Assembly (NCBI RefSeq): GCF_000424665.1
Contig: NZ_KE384223.1
Span: 71,376-135,375, forward strand
Reading direction: 5' to 3'
Length of the DNA: 64,000 nucleotides
Source: Salinimicrobium terrae DSM 17865
GTDB taxonomy: Bacteria; Bacteroidota; Bacteroidia; Flavobacteriales; Flavobacteriaceae
Shown: piece after piece, positions 1 through 7,811 of the stretch
Numbering within the stretch: position 1 is the stretch's first letter
Layout: each line of letters opens with the position of its first letter
The notes under the pieces: generated by a model
What the model was told of the DNA's origin: nothing
Seen by the model: only the letters and a program-made list of their open reading frames with translations
Database searches by the model: none
Made by a program: the position numbers and the translations under genes

Positions 1-180
1 GGAACCGGTTGACGTGAGGATTTTTTCGAAGCTTTTCTCCTTACTCATGCTAAATCTAATTCAAAATTTAACTTCAAGATTGTCTTAAAATCGTAAGAAC
101 CTGAAACAAGTTCAGGTTGACGTGAGGATTTTTTTCAGAACTTTTTCCAGTTCGTCATGCTGAATTTATTTCAGCATCTA
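1..180. repeat. Intergenic palindromic repeats, tandemly arranged
   Basis: The segment GGTTGACGTGAGGATTTTTT occurs twice, at about 7-27 and 115-135, so a unit of about 109 bp is tandemly repeated. The second copy contains the palindrome CCTGAAACAAGTTCAGG (about 99-115) that recurs at 5182 and 5523, and it is followed by a second palindrome, CTGAAtttaTTTCAG-like, at 153-179. No coding potential seen. Confidence 0.75.
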
Positions 181-267
181 CATCTTAGATTTACCAAATT
201 TTCAAAACCGGAAATTCTCGAAGTATCGGGACCTATTAGAGTTCCATCCAAAAATTAAATACAGCAC

Positions 268-296
268 AAAAAAAGCCCCGGAATTACCCGGAGCTA
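268..296 (-). terminator. Intrinsic terminator of the 114-aa gene
   Basis: Read on the minus strand, AGCTCCGG and CCGGGGCT form an 8-bp stem (one G-U pair) and are followed by a run of seven T. It lies about 30 bp after the stop of the gene at 326-670. Confidence 0.8.
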
Positions 297-325
297 AATG
301 ATAAAAACCACATCTTTACATTTAA

Positions 326-670
326 CTATGCCACCTGGGAAAGTGCTCCCGGAACGTGGTTATAATAATTTAGTGAACTCTGATAAAAATTAAGGCTTCT
401 TTTATCCTTTTTGATGCAGGAAGAAAGAAAACGATTCAGGTCCTGGCATTCGAAGTTAACGGTAGTATATTCAAAATCAGACATAGGAATTTCTGCCTTG
501 ATAACATGGTTCTTGTAGTCGATCTCTACCCGACGGGCATTAAAATACATTTTGATGATCCCCTTGTGCAGGGAACTGAATTTATCTAAACCAGTTTCAC
601 TATCGGTGCAACTGATATGTATAAAATTTTTAAATTCTTCAATAATTTGAGAGGGTTGAAATGATGTCAT
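326..670 (-). CDS. Hypothetical protein, 114 aa
   Basis: I do not recognise this protein. It is short, soluble-looking, has no signal peptide or membrane segment, and contains two cysteine-containing stretches (ISCTDSETG near residue 20; FECQDLNRFLSSC near residue 73-85). The ATG at 670 is the natural start, and the gene ends just before a good intrinsic terminator (268-296), which supports it as a real, separately transcribed unit. The next gene (959) runs the other way, so there is a 288-bp divergent region without a clear consensus promoter. Function unknown. Confidence 0.6.
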   Translation of the reverse strand: MTSFQPSQIIEEFKNFIHISCTDSETGLDKFSSLHKGIIKMYFNARRVEIDYKNHVIKAEIPMSDFEYTTVNFECQDLNRFLSSCIKKDKRSLNFYQSSLNYYNHVPGALSQVA

Positions 671-958
671 GTGGCAATATTTTTTTGGTTAATTATATCT
701 TCTTTTACGGGTCTAAAATAAGCTCTGATCTGTTAAAAATGTTCTAAGAAAATGTTGATTAATAAAGAATTAACAAGAAGGCTTTGTGGTAGAAGGAATA
801 TTGGGAGTAATTAAGAAATAGTAATTATAATCCCACAGGGAATCTTTAACACCTCTGCTTAAAGTTTTTTCAAAAAAAACATTTGCTGCCTGGAGGGAGG
901 AATTATACTGTTAATAGTATTTACAGGAAAAATACTATCTTCAGCAAAAACACGGGAT

Positions 959-2443
959 TTGAGTAAGAAAAAGAAAATCATCTGGATTTTATCGGGGGTG
1001 GCAGGAGTGATCCTTCTGTTGTTCCTGGCCAATCTTTATGTGAAGAACAGGATTCAGGAGCAACTTGATAAGCAGCTACAGGCTTCAGATTATAAAGATC
1101 TTTCTGTAAATATCTTACTCAATAAGTTCAGTGTGGAAGACGTGAAAGTGAATCAGGGAAGATTTGCCGGTAGCGTAGACGAGATAAAATTAAGTGGTTT
1201 GTCTTACTTTAAATACCTCTTCCAAAATGAGGTGGAAATAGACGAACTGGAATTAATTTCTCCCAATGTGAGGATCTTTCCTAAAGATACTTCAGCAGTA
1301 GATACTGCATCAAAAAATGGTTCATCTCAACAGAAGGTGCAGATAAACAACTTCCGGATAAAAAACGGGATTTTTAATAAAGAGAGTCAGGATACTACTG
1401 CTTCTGCCATGTATGCTCATGTACCAACTGCAGAGGTTAACAATTTGAGGAGCGGAATGGAAATTTCCGATCTTGAGTCTTACCGCCTCGAAATGGACAC
1501 TGTTTACCTGAAGATGAATTCTGAACATTACATTGATGTGGGAAATTTTTCGGCTGAAGATGGTAAGGTGGATATTTCAGATTTTAAAATTCGGTCTTTT
1601 TATCCCAGAACAGATTTTGTTCAAAAGATCCCTTATGAAAAAGATCACATCACGCTCGATGTAAAAGAGATCACGTTAGACAGTCTGGATTTCAATATGC
1701 GTAAGGATTCTCTCTACCTCACAAATTCCGAACTGACAATTAGCGAAGCATATTTAAATATTTATCGCGATAAACAAGTGCCCGAATATCCCGGAGTAAA
1801 GCCTCTTTACAGTAAAATGTTACGGGAGGCGCCTATTTTTCTCAATTTTGAAAGAGTGCTGGTAGAGAACAGTGAGATCGTGTATGAAGAGAAGGTGAAG
1901 GCAGAAGACCGACCGTCCATAGTTCGTTTTGCCGCAGTGAATGGTGAGATTAATGATCTCCACAATGTGCGGGAGCTTTCCTCTCAGCCGAAAATTACTG
2001 CCAATGCCGATTTTATGCAAGGCACTCCGGTGAATATTGAGTGGACTTTTCCCGTTTTTGATCCGCAAGACAGCTTTGAAATTTCCGGTAGCTTCGGAAG
2101 GCTTGAAGGAGAAGCCCTTGATCCTTTTTTAATTCCTTCTCTAGATGCCCGTGCAAGGGGAACGGTGAATGACGTCTATTTTAATTTCTATGGAAATGAT
2201 GATGTGCTGCAGGGGGATTTCAGGATGGAATATAATGAGTTCACCATTGAATTGTTAAACAAGGAAGATGAGGAAAAAGGCTTTTTAAGCGCTATAGCCA
2301 ATCTTTTTGTTGATAACGAACAAGAACCCGATGAAGGCGGCGGACAGGATGTGCGGGTAGAACGAACAAAGAATCGATCCTTCTGGAACTACACCTGGAA
2401 AGGTCTCCGTGAAGGTCTCATTGATGCTGTGGGGCAGCTTTAA
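959..2443 (+). CDS. AsmA-like / DUF748-like membrane-anchored protein
   Basis: A 494-residue protein with a basic N-terminus and one transmembrane segment (about residues 7-28), followed by a long region rich in alternating hydrophobic strands (for example the IDELELISPNVRI and ITLDVKEITLDSLDF stretches). This architecture is that of AsmA/DUF748-type proteins, which stay anchored in the inner membrane with a large periplasmic beta-rich part and are linked to outer-membrane biogenesis or lipid transport. The assignment is by pattern, not by a diagnostic motif. The start is TTG at 959; no in-frame ATG lies nearby. It stands alone: the next gene has its own promoter. Confidence 0.6.
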   Translation: MSKKKKIIWILSGVAGVILLLFLANLYVKNRIQEQLDKQLQASDYKDLSVNILLNKFSVEDVKVNQGRFAGSVDEIKLSGLSYFKYLFQNEVEIDELELISPNVRIFPKDTSAVDTASKNGSSQQKVQINNFRIKNGIFNKESQDTTASAMYAHVPTAEVNNLRSGMEISDLESYRLEMDTVYLKMNSEHYIDVGNFSAEDGKVDISDFKIRSFYPRTDFVQKIPYEKDHITLDVKEITLDSLDFNMRKDSLYLTNSELTISEAYLNIYRDKQVPEYPGVKPLYSKMLREAPIFLNFERVLVENSEIVYEEKVKAEDRPSIVRFAAVNGEINDLHNVRELSSQPKITANADFMQGTPVNIEWTFPVFDPQDSFEISGSFGRLEGEALDPFLIPSLDARARGTVNDVYFNFYGNDDVLQGDFRMEYNEFTIELLNKEDEEKGFLSAIANLFVDNEQEPDEGGGQDVRVERTKNRSFWNYTWKGLREGLIDAVGQL

Positions 2444-2454
2444 AAGATTTTAGA

Positions 2455-2511
2455 TCGCTGCGCTTCTAGAACCAAGAAACAAGACCGCTGTGCTACAGGA
2501 GTCCAGGCAAA
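2455..2511. repeat. Short intergenic repeat, also present inverted at 17593-17621
   Basis: The segment around CGCTGCGCTTCTAGAACCAA recurs in reverse complement, with a few changes, at 17593-17621 upstream of dnaE. Within this copy a partial second unit (GACCGCTGTGCTACAGGA) follows directly. Noncoding. Confidence 0.55.
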
Positions 2512-2585
2512 TTCTCTAGCTATTGATCCATTTTAACAAAACAGATTATTACTTCGGAATAATTCCATGCATTAGGATAATTTCC

Positions 2586-2593
2586 TATTTTTG
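2586..2593 (+). promoter_or_regulatory. -7 element of the radical SAM gene
   Basis: TATTTTTG matches the Bacteroidota -7 consensus TAnnTTTG exactly and lies 15 bp before the ATG at 2609. It overlaps an in-frame TTG at 2591, which is therefore unlikely to be the translation start. Confidence 0.65.
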
Positions 2594-2608
2594 CTGAAAA
2601 TCAGTAGT

Positions 2609-3868
2609 ATGGATTATGAAAGGATAAAGGAGAAGCTGAGTATCTTAGCCGATGCCGCTAAATACGACGTTTCCTGTTCTTCCAGCGGAAGCAAACGCAA
2701 GAATACCACAAAGGGCCTCGGGGATTCCTCAGGCATGGGCATTTGCCATTCCTATACCGAAGATGGTCGTTGTGTTTCCCTGCTCAAGATTTTGCTCACC
2801 AACCACTGCATTTTCGACTGCGCCTATTGCGTTACCCGCAAAAGCAATGACATAAAACGTGCTGCTTTTAAAGTGCAGGAAGTGGTAGACCTAACTATTC
2901 ATTTTTACCGGCGGAATTATATCGAAGGTCTTTTCCTGAGTTCAGGTATTTTTAAAGATGCCGATTATACTATGGAGCGCCTCATCCGGGTAGCGAAAAA
3001 ACTGCGGCTGGAAGAGAATTTCAACGGTTATATTCACCTGAAATCTATTCCCGGGGCAAGTGACGAGCTCATGCGCGAAGCCGGACTATACGCCGACCGG
3101 CTGAGCGTCAATATCGAGATCCCCACCAAAAGCGGACTTAAGCTCCTTGCTCCCGATAAAAACCATGAGGATTTCATCAAACCCATGGAAAAGGTAAAAA
3201 ACGAGATCATTCAGTACAAACAAGAAAGTCGGCTTATTAAAAGCACTCCCAAATATGCCCCGGCAGGGCAGAGCACACAGATGATCATTGGAGCCTCGGG
3301 CGAAAGTGATCGCGATATCATGTATTCAGCTAACTTTTTTTATAAGAAGTACAACATGAAACGGGTCTATTATTCGGGTTATGTTCCTGTGGCTGAGGAT
3401 CCGAGGTTGCCGGCCTTGAACAGTCAGGTGCCGCTGTTGAGGGAGAACCGGCTGTACCAAACCGACTGGCTGCTGCGGTTCTACGGCTTTGACATCCGGG
3501 AGCTGCTGAATGAGCAGAATCTCAATCTGGACCTGGAAGTGGATCCGAAGCTAAGCTGGGCTTTGCGCAACCGACATCTTTTTCCGGTAAATATTAATAG
3601 GGTAGAGAAACAATTGCTGTTGCGGATTCCTGGAATTGGTTTGAAGTCGGTCAACAAGATCCTGCAGGCGAGGAAATTTCGGAAACTTAACTGGGAACAC
3701 CTAAAAAACATCGGTATTGCTATGAACAGGGCGAAGCATTTCATCACCTGCGACTCCCAGGAGTTTGAAGTGAAGGAACCTTCCAGCGAGTATCTCAAAA
3801 ATGTCATTTTAAAGACCTCTTCGAGTAAGTTCAGAAAAGAGATTGGAACCCAGTTAAGTCTTTTTTAG
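2609..3868 (+). CDS. Putative DNA modification/repair radical SAM protein
   Basis: A 419-residue radical SAM enzyme. The cluster motif CxxxCxxC is visible as CIFDCAYC, with C67, C71 and C74 binding the [4Fe-4S] cluster that cleaves S-adenosylmethionine. A helix-hairpin-helix-like stretch (RIPGIGLKSVNKIL, about residues 343-356) points to DNA contact. It matches the family annotated as putative DNA modification/repair radical SAM protein, which is characteristically paired with the DUF4130 protein; here that gene starts on the base after this stop codon, so the two are almost certainly cotranslated. I chose the ATG at 2609 over the TTG at 2591 because a -7 element covers the TTG. The exact reaction is not known to me. 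Confidence 0.85.
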   Translation: MDYERIKEKLSILADAAKYDVSCSSSGSKRKNTTKGLGDSSGMGICHSYTEDGRCVSLLKILLTNHCIFDCAYCVTRKSNDIKRAAFKVQEVVDLTIHFYRRNYIEGLFLSSGIFKDADYTMERLIRVAKKLRLEENFNGYIHLKSIPGASDELMREAGLYADRLSVNIEIPTKSGLKLLAPDKNHEDFIKPMEKVKNEIIQYKQESRLIKSTPKYAPAGQSTQMIIGASGESDRDIMYSANFFYKKYNMKRVYYSGYVPVAEDPRLPALNSQVPLLRENRLYQTDWLLRFYGFDIRELLNEQNLNLDLEVDPKLSWALRNRHLFPVNINRVEKQLLLRIPGIGLKSVNKILQARKFRKLNWEHLKNIGIAMNRAKHFITCDSQEFEVKEPSSEYLKNVILKTSSSKFRKEIGTQLSLF

Positions 3869-4651
3869 ATGGAACAGCAGGCGGTACTTACTTATGACGG
3901 CACCCTGGAAGGTTTTCTCTGCTGTGTGTTCACAGCCTTTGAAGAGAAGCTGAAAGTCGTGAATATAAGTCCGCCGGGAGCGCAGGTCGGCCAACAATTA
4001 TTCACAGTACCCCGCGAAGTGATCACAGAACCCCAAAAAGCCAAACGGGTATGGACTTCCCTGAAGAAGAAAGCCTTGCCCGCCGGACTGCGGGATCTAA
4101 AATGGGCTTTTTTAAGTGAAGTTTCGGGGATGGAGATGCATATGTTCAGTATGATCCGGTACATCCTTGCCGAAAATATGCCGGTAGACAGAGATTTTTC
4201 CCATCCTGCAGTGCTAAATGTGGCGCAAACAGCTAAGAAAGTCGGGCGGGAAAAACATCGCATGGAAGCTTTTGTGCGTTTCAGGCTTACAAAAGATGAG
4301 GTGTATTTTGCAGCCATCGAACCCGATTTTAATGTACTTCCGCTCATAAAAAGCCATTTTAAGAACCGCTATGCAGATCAAAAGTGGATCATCTATGATC
4401 TAAAACGGAATTTCGGGATCGCCTGGGATCTTTACGTCGTAAATTATATCACCCTGGATCTTGATCCCGCAATAGGTATTTCGGGCGCTCCCGAAGCTTA
4501 TTTTCACTCTTCAGAAATAGCATTTCAGAAGTTATGGGATCAATATTTTACCAGTACCAACATCAAAAGCAGAGCAAATCAAAAACTGCACGTGCAACAC
4601 CTTCCAAAGCGCTACTGGAAATACCTCACAGAAAAGAACTTTCAGAAATGA
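3869..4651 (+). CDS. DUF4130 putative DNA-metabolism protein (partner of radical SAM)
   Basis: A 260-residue protein of the TIGR03915/DUF4130 type, known as a probable DNA metabolism protein sometimes linked to a uracil-DNA-glycosylase-like domain. Features visible: a central conserved stretch (VGREKHRMEAFVRF, about residues 125-138) and the C-terminal P-x-R-Y-W-K-Y-L-T-E signature at residues 245-256. Its ATG follows the stop of the radical SAM gene with no gap, so it is translationally coupled. The job is inferred from family and pairing: acting with the radical SAM enzyme on nucleic acid. It is followed by repeats, and no terminator is seen. Confidence 0.85.
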   Translation: MEQQAVLTYDGTLEGFLCCVFTAFEEKLKVVNISPPGAQVGQQLFTVPREVITEPQKAKRVWTSLKKKALPAGLRDLKWAFLSEVSGMEMHMFSMIRYILAENMPVDRDFSHPAVLNVAQTAKKVGREKHRMEAFVRFRLTKDEVYFAAIEPDFNVLPLIKSHFKNRYADQKWIIYDLKRNFGIAWDLYVVNYITLDLDPAIGISGAPEAYFHSSEIAFQKLWDQYFTSTNIKSRANQKLHVQHLPKRYWKYLTEKNFQK

Positions 4652-4678
4652 CATTTTTAGGAGGTAAAGCAAACCAGC

Positions 4679-4770
4679 GTCATTCTGAATTTATTTCAGA
4701 ATCTTTTGAAAATCAGCTCTTCGGAATAAACAGGAACCTGAAACTCCCGAAGCTTCGGGACAGGTTGACG
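4679..4770. repeat. Composite palindromic repeat, copy A
   Basis: CGTCATTCTGAATTTATTTC starts the unit and GACAGGTTGACG ends it, so the outer ends (CGTCA/TGACG) are complementary. The inner palindrome differs from the other copies: CTCCCGAAGCTTCGGGA replaces CTGAAACAAGTTCAG. Copies B and C are at 5131-5207 and 5473-5548. Confidence 0.7.
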
Positions 4771-4846
4771 GAATCAAAGAACCTTCAGAAATGCTATTTT
4801 TGGGAGGTAAGATTAGTTGTAAATTATTCTGTATTAAGGTGAACTT

Positions 4847-5045
4847 CCCCGGCCTATCGAAAATTGATCGTGAAATTTGAAGAGAGATGGCGTTAAAATT
4901 TTCTGCTGTTTGAGCGTCCTTTATTTTTCTTGCTCCAGTATTTCTCCCGCGAGTTCAGAAAATTTAGACATCGACCGAAAAATTTAGATCTATTTTTGTA
5001 AGCCTAGCGTTTTTTAGTTCTTTTTTGGGCAATGCAAAAAAGAAC
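4847..5045. repeat. ~200-bp structured intergenic repeat, copy 1
   Basis: Begins CCCCGGCCTATCGAAAATT and ends with the hairpin GTTCTTTTTTG / CAAAAAAGAAC (5017-5045, seven-base loop GGCAATG). The same order of blocks is found at 5265-5461. The interior differs strongly between copies, while the ends and the terminal stem are kept. No coding signal. Confidence 0.75.
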
Positions 5046-5130
5046 AGAACTATGTTTCAGGTGAAAAATCATCATTCTTTCTTTCAGAAAAAATTTCTTG
5101 GAAAGTCATTTTTAAGGTAGGACAAACCCA

Positions 5131-5207
5131 CGTCATTTTGAATTCATTTCAGAATCCTTTTGATCGAATACAAATTAAACAGAACCTGAAACAAGTTCAG
5201 GTTGACG
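5131..5207. repeat. Composite palindromic repeat, copy B
   Basis: Starts ACGTCATTTTGAATTCATTTC and ends CAGGTTGACG, with the palindrome CCTGAAACAAGTTCAGG at 5185-5201. It lies between the two copies of the 200-bp repeat. Confidence 0.7.
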
Positions 5208-5264
5208 GAGTTTTTTAATTGGTCATTATGAATAGTCATGGAATTATGAATGATAAAGCGAATT

Positions 5265-5461
5265 CCCCGGCCTATCGAAAATTTTGCGTAAAAATTAAAA
5301 TGAGCGAGCCGCAAAATTTTAGGCTGTCTGAGCCAAACGGATCATGAAACTTTGGAAAAGACTTGTGGCGAGTTCCTAAAATTTAGGCTCCGATTGGAAA
5401 TTTTAGCAACATTTTCGTAAGCCTAGATTTTTTGGTTCTTTTTCATCAATGGAAAAAGAAC
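5265..5461. repeat. ~200-bp structured intergenic repeat, copy 2
   Basis: Begins CCCCGGCCTATCGAAAATT and ends with a perfect 10-bp hairpin GTTCTTTTTC / GAAAAAGAAC (5435-5461, loop ATCAATG). A second perfect 11-bp stem, AAAATTTTGCG with CGCAAAATTTT, spans 5278-5320. Stem positions that differ from copy 1 change on both sides. Confidence 0.75.
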
Positions 5462-5472
5462 AGATGAACTAT

Positions 5473-5548
5473 TGTCATTCTGAATTCATTTCGGAATCCT
5501 TTTGATCAGATCCAAAACAAAAAGAACCTGAAACAAGTTCAGGTTGAC
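5473..5548. repeat. Composite palindromic repeat, copy C
   Basis: TGTCATTCTGAATTCATTTC at the left end and CAGGTTGACGGG at the right, with the CCTGAAACAAGTTCAGG palindrome at 5526-5542. It is the third copy in this 1.1-kb gap between the DUF4130 gene and hemN. Confidence 0.7.
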
Positions 5549-5619
5549 GGGAATAAAGAACCTTCAAAAATGACATTTTAAAAAGGTAAATCTGTGACTG
5601 CGATAGCAGGTGCAGATTT

Positions 5620-5708
5620 GTATCGAGAACAAGGGCTGAGTGTCCTGCCTTCTTCTCGATACGATTTTCTTTCGCTTCCGCTCATAAAAAATCACTCGAA
5701 CTGACGGC
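5620..5708. repeat. Inverted repeat of the CTCGATAC family
   Basis: GTATCGAGAA (5620-5629) and TTCTCGATAC (5653-5662) form a perfect 10-bp stem, followed by a stretch ending ACTCGAACTGACGG (5694-5707). The right end again carries the TGACG terminus shared with the neighbouring repeat families. Confidence 0.65.
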
Positions 5709-5780
5709 TATTTTAGAGCGATATGGAATTCGGATATCTTTGACCTGATTAAAATCATATTATAACCAACCTATGCCTCT

Positions 5781-5788
5781 TACTTTTG
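5781..5788 (+). promoter_or_regulatory. -7 element of hemN
   Basis: TACTTTTG matches TAnnTTTG exactly, 18 bp before the hemN ATG. No convincing -33 TTTG lies at the usual 17-23 bp distance. Confidence 0.65.
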
Positions 5789-5806
5789 CATTCTAAATAA
5801 AGAGGT

Positions 5807-7171
5807 ATGAGCACATCTTTGATTCAGAAATACAACGTTCCCGGCCCCAGGTATACCAGTTATCCCACCGTGCCGTACTGGAACGAAGCCGCATTTACGG
5901 TAGAAAAATATGAAGACACGCTAAAAAAGACATTTTTGGAGAGCAACAGCGAAGAGGGGATAAGTATTTATATCCACCTGCCTTTTTGCGAGAGCCTTTG
6001 TACTTTTTGCGGCTGTAACAAACGCATTACCAAACGCCATGAAGTGGAGTCTCCTTATATCGCTGCGGTGCTCGAAGAGTGGGACATGTACGTGAACCTG
6101 CTGGAGGAAAAGCCGGTGATAAAAGAGATTCACCTGGGTGGAGGAACACCCACGTTCTTTTCTCCCGAAAACCTGAAGATCCTTCTCGACGGACTCTTCG
6201 AAAAAGCTGTGAGGGCAGAGGAAACCGATTTTAGCTTTGAAGGCCACCCCAACAACACCAAACAGGAACACCTGCAGTTACTTTATGACCTGGGCTTTAA
6301 GCGCGTGAGCTACGGGGTGCAGGATTATAATTTTGAGGTGCAACGGGCCATTCACAGGTTTCAGCCTTTTGTGAACGTGAAAAATGCTACAGAAGGTGCC
6401 CGCGAAATTGGCTACACTTCTGTGGGGCACGACCTTATTTTTGGTCTGCCGTTTCAGACAGTTGATCATATTCGGGAAACCATCGCAAAGACCAAAGAAC
6501 TGATGCCAGACAGGATTGCGTTTTATAGCTACGCGCATGTGCCGTGGATAAAAGGTAACGGGCAGCGCGGCTTTAAGGAGGAAGATCTGCCATCGGCCAA
6601 TGTGAAGCGCGAGATGTATGAAGTGGGCAAGCAACTGCTCGCCGAAGCCGGTTATGTGGAAGTGGGCATGGACCATTTTGCTTTAAAAACCGATTCGCTC
6701 TACAAAGCGATGGAAAACAACAAACTGCACCGCAACTTTATGGGTTACACTTCTTCAAAGACCAAAGTGATGATAGGTTTGGGAGTTTCGGCCATTAGTG
6801 ACAGCTGGAGCGGTTTCGCTCAGAATGTCAAAACAATTGAAGAATATTACGAGATCCTGGAAAAAGGTGAACTACCTCTTTACCGCGGCCATATTCTTAC
6901 TGCGGAAGATGAGAAACTCCGTCAGCATATTCTAAACCTTATGTGCAACCTGGAAACTTCCTGGAAAGAAGACGAAATGAAATTCCCCGAACTTCCTGAA
7001 GTACTCATAAGTTTAAAGGAAATGGAAGCCGACGGTCTCCTGGAATTCGGAGATGAAAAACTCATCGTCAAAGAATCGGGCAGACCTTTTGTGAGGAACA
7101 TCTGCATGGCTTTTGACCTTTTACTTCAAAGAAGCAAACCTGAAACAAGGTTGTTTTCTATGACGGTTTAA
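5807..7171 (+). CDS. hemN: Oxygen-independent coproporphyrinogen III oxidase
   Basis: A 454-residue radical SAM enzyme, the normal length of HemN, that converts coproporphyrinogen III to protoporphyrinogen IX without oxygen in haem synthesis. The family N-terminus KYNVPGPRYTSYP (residues 8-20) and the extended cluster motif CESLCTFCGC (C61, C65, C68, plus C70) are present, as is the GGGTPTFF glycine-rich SAM motif after it. It has its own promoter (5781-5788) and an AGAGG sequence just before ATG. It fits an organism with many cytochromes (see the act/cox and NO reductase regions) that also meets low oxygen. The downstream end runs straight into the palindromic repeat array. Confidence 0.97.
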   Translation: MSTSLIQKYNVPGPRYTSYPTVPYWNEAAFTVEKYEDTLKKTFLESNSEEGISIYIHLPFCESLCTFCGCNKRITKRHEVESPYIAAVLEEWDMYVNLLEEKPVIKEIHLGGGTPTFFSPENLKILLDGLFEKAVRAEETDFSFEGHPNNTKQEHLQLLYDLGFKRVSYGVQDYNFEVQRAIHRFQPFVNVKNATEGAREIGYTSVGHDLIFGLPFQTVDHIRETIAKTKELMPDRIAFYSYAHVPWIKGNGQRGFKEEDLPSANVKREMYEVGKQLLAEAGYVEVGMDHFALKTDSLYKAMENNKLHRNFMGYTSSKTKVMIGLGVSAISDSWSGFAQNVKTIEEYYEILEKGELPLYRGHILTAEDEKLRQHILNLMCNLETSWKEDEMKFPELPEVLISLKEMEADGLLEFGDEKLIVKESGRPFVRNICMAFDLLLQRSKPETRLFSMTV

Positions 7172-7178
7172 ATCTTTT

Positions 7179-7474
7179 CCGTCATTGCGAAGGAGCCGAC
7201 AGGCGACTGAAGCAATCTCCTTCTTCATGAATTCTGCTCTTGGTTTTTAGTTTAAATGGTGAGACTGCTACTTTATTGGGAGATTGCTTCGCTCCACTGC
7301 GTTTCGCTCGCAATGACGGTTTAAATTTTTTTCGTCTTTGCGAAGGAGCCGACAGGCGACTGCGGCAATCTCCTTCTTTTGGAATCCTGTTCTTGCTTTT
7401 TAGTTTAAATGGTGAGTCTGCTACTTCATGAGGGGATTGCTTCGGTTGGGATCCTCCCTTCCTCGCAAAGACGG
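7179..7474. repeat. Palindromic repeat family N, units 1-2
   Basis: Unit 1 (7179-7319) and unit 2 (7333-7474) are ~142-bp imperfect palindromes. Left arms read CCGTCATTGCGAAGGAGCC or CGTCTTTGCGAAGGAGCC; right arms end TCGCAATGACGG or TCGCAAAGACGG. Inner arms GCAATCTCC and GGGATTGC also pair. Units are separated by about 13 bp of T-rich sequence. Unit 2 ends 12 bp from the stop of the GIY-YIG gene. Confidence 0.85.
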
Positions 7475-7486
7475 CTTGAAGAAGAC

Positions 7487-7783
7487 TTAAACAACAAAAA
7501 GCCACCCATCGGAAAGATCTTTCCATTCCGGGTTTTGTTCCGAAATTAATTTCTCTTTTTTTGCACGGTTGCCTGCTTTGATTTTTTTCTCAAAATCAAT
7601 GGCCTCTGAAACATTACTGAATTCCTGAAAAAATACAAGCTTTTGGCAGTTGTACTTTGATGTAAAACCCTTAAAAGCTTTTGTCTTGTGCTGATATACC
7701 CTTTTGACCAGATTTGAAGTTACTCCGGTGTAAATCACAGTGTGGTGAACGTTAGTCATCATATATGTGTAGGAGAAAAACAT
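7487..7783 (-). CDS. Small GIY-YIG nuclease, type 1 (within repeat array N)
   Basis: A 98-residue stand-alone GIY-YIG domain protein. The split signature is visible as YTY near residue 5 and IYTGVTSNLVKRVYQH (residues 17-32) with the catalytic-type arginine R28; the metal-binding glutamate is in FEKKIKAG (about residue 65). The family includes DNA nucleases, often of unknown role. The gene lies precisely between complete palindromic units, 12 bp from unit 2 and 28 bp from unit 3, and on the opposite strand to hemN. It is clearly diverged from the two GIY-YIG genes at 16818 and 20859, which belong to another repeat family. Its role in repeat spread is an inference. Confidence 0.85.
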   Translation of the reverse strand: MFFSYTYMMTNVHHTVIYTGVTSNLVKRVYQHKTKAFKGFTSKYNCQKLVFFQEFSNVSEAIDFEKKIKAGNRAKKEKLISEQNPEWKDLSDGWLFVV

Positions 7784-7811
7784 ATACTAAATTAAGTAAA
7801 TTTTATTCTTT

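Noticed and set aside
4534-4842. A 102-residue open frame overlapping the end of the DUF4130 gene
   Set aside because: It lies partly out of frame in a real gene and for the rest is translated palindromic repeat (RHSEFISESF-type peptides), typical of spurious annotations.
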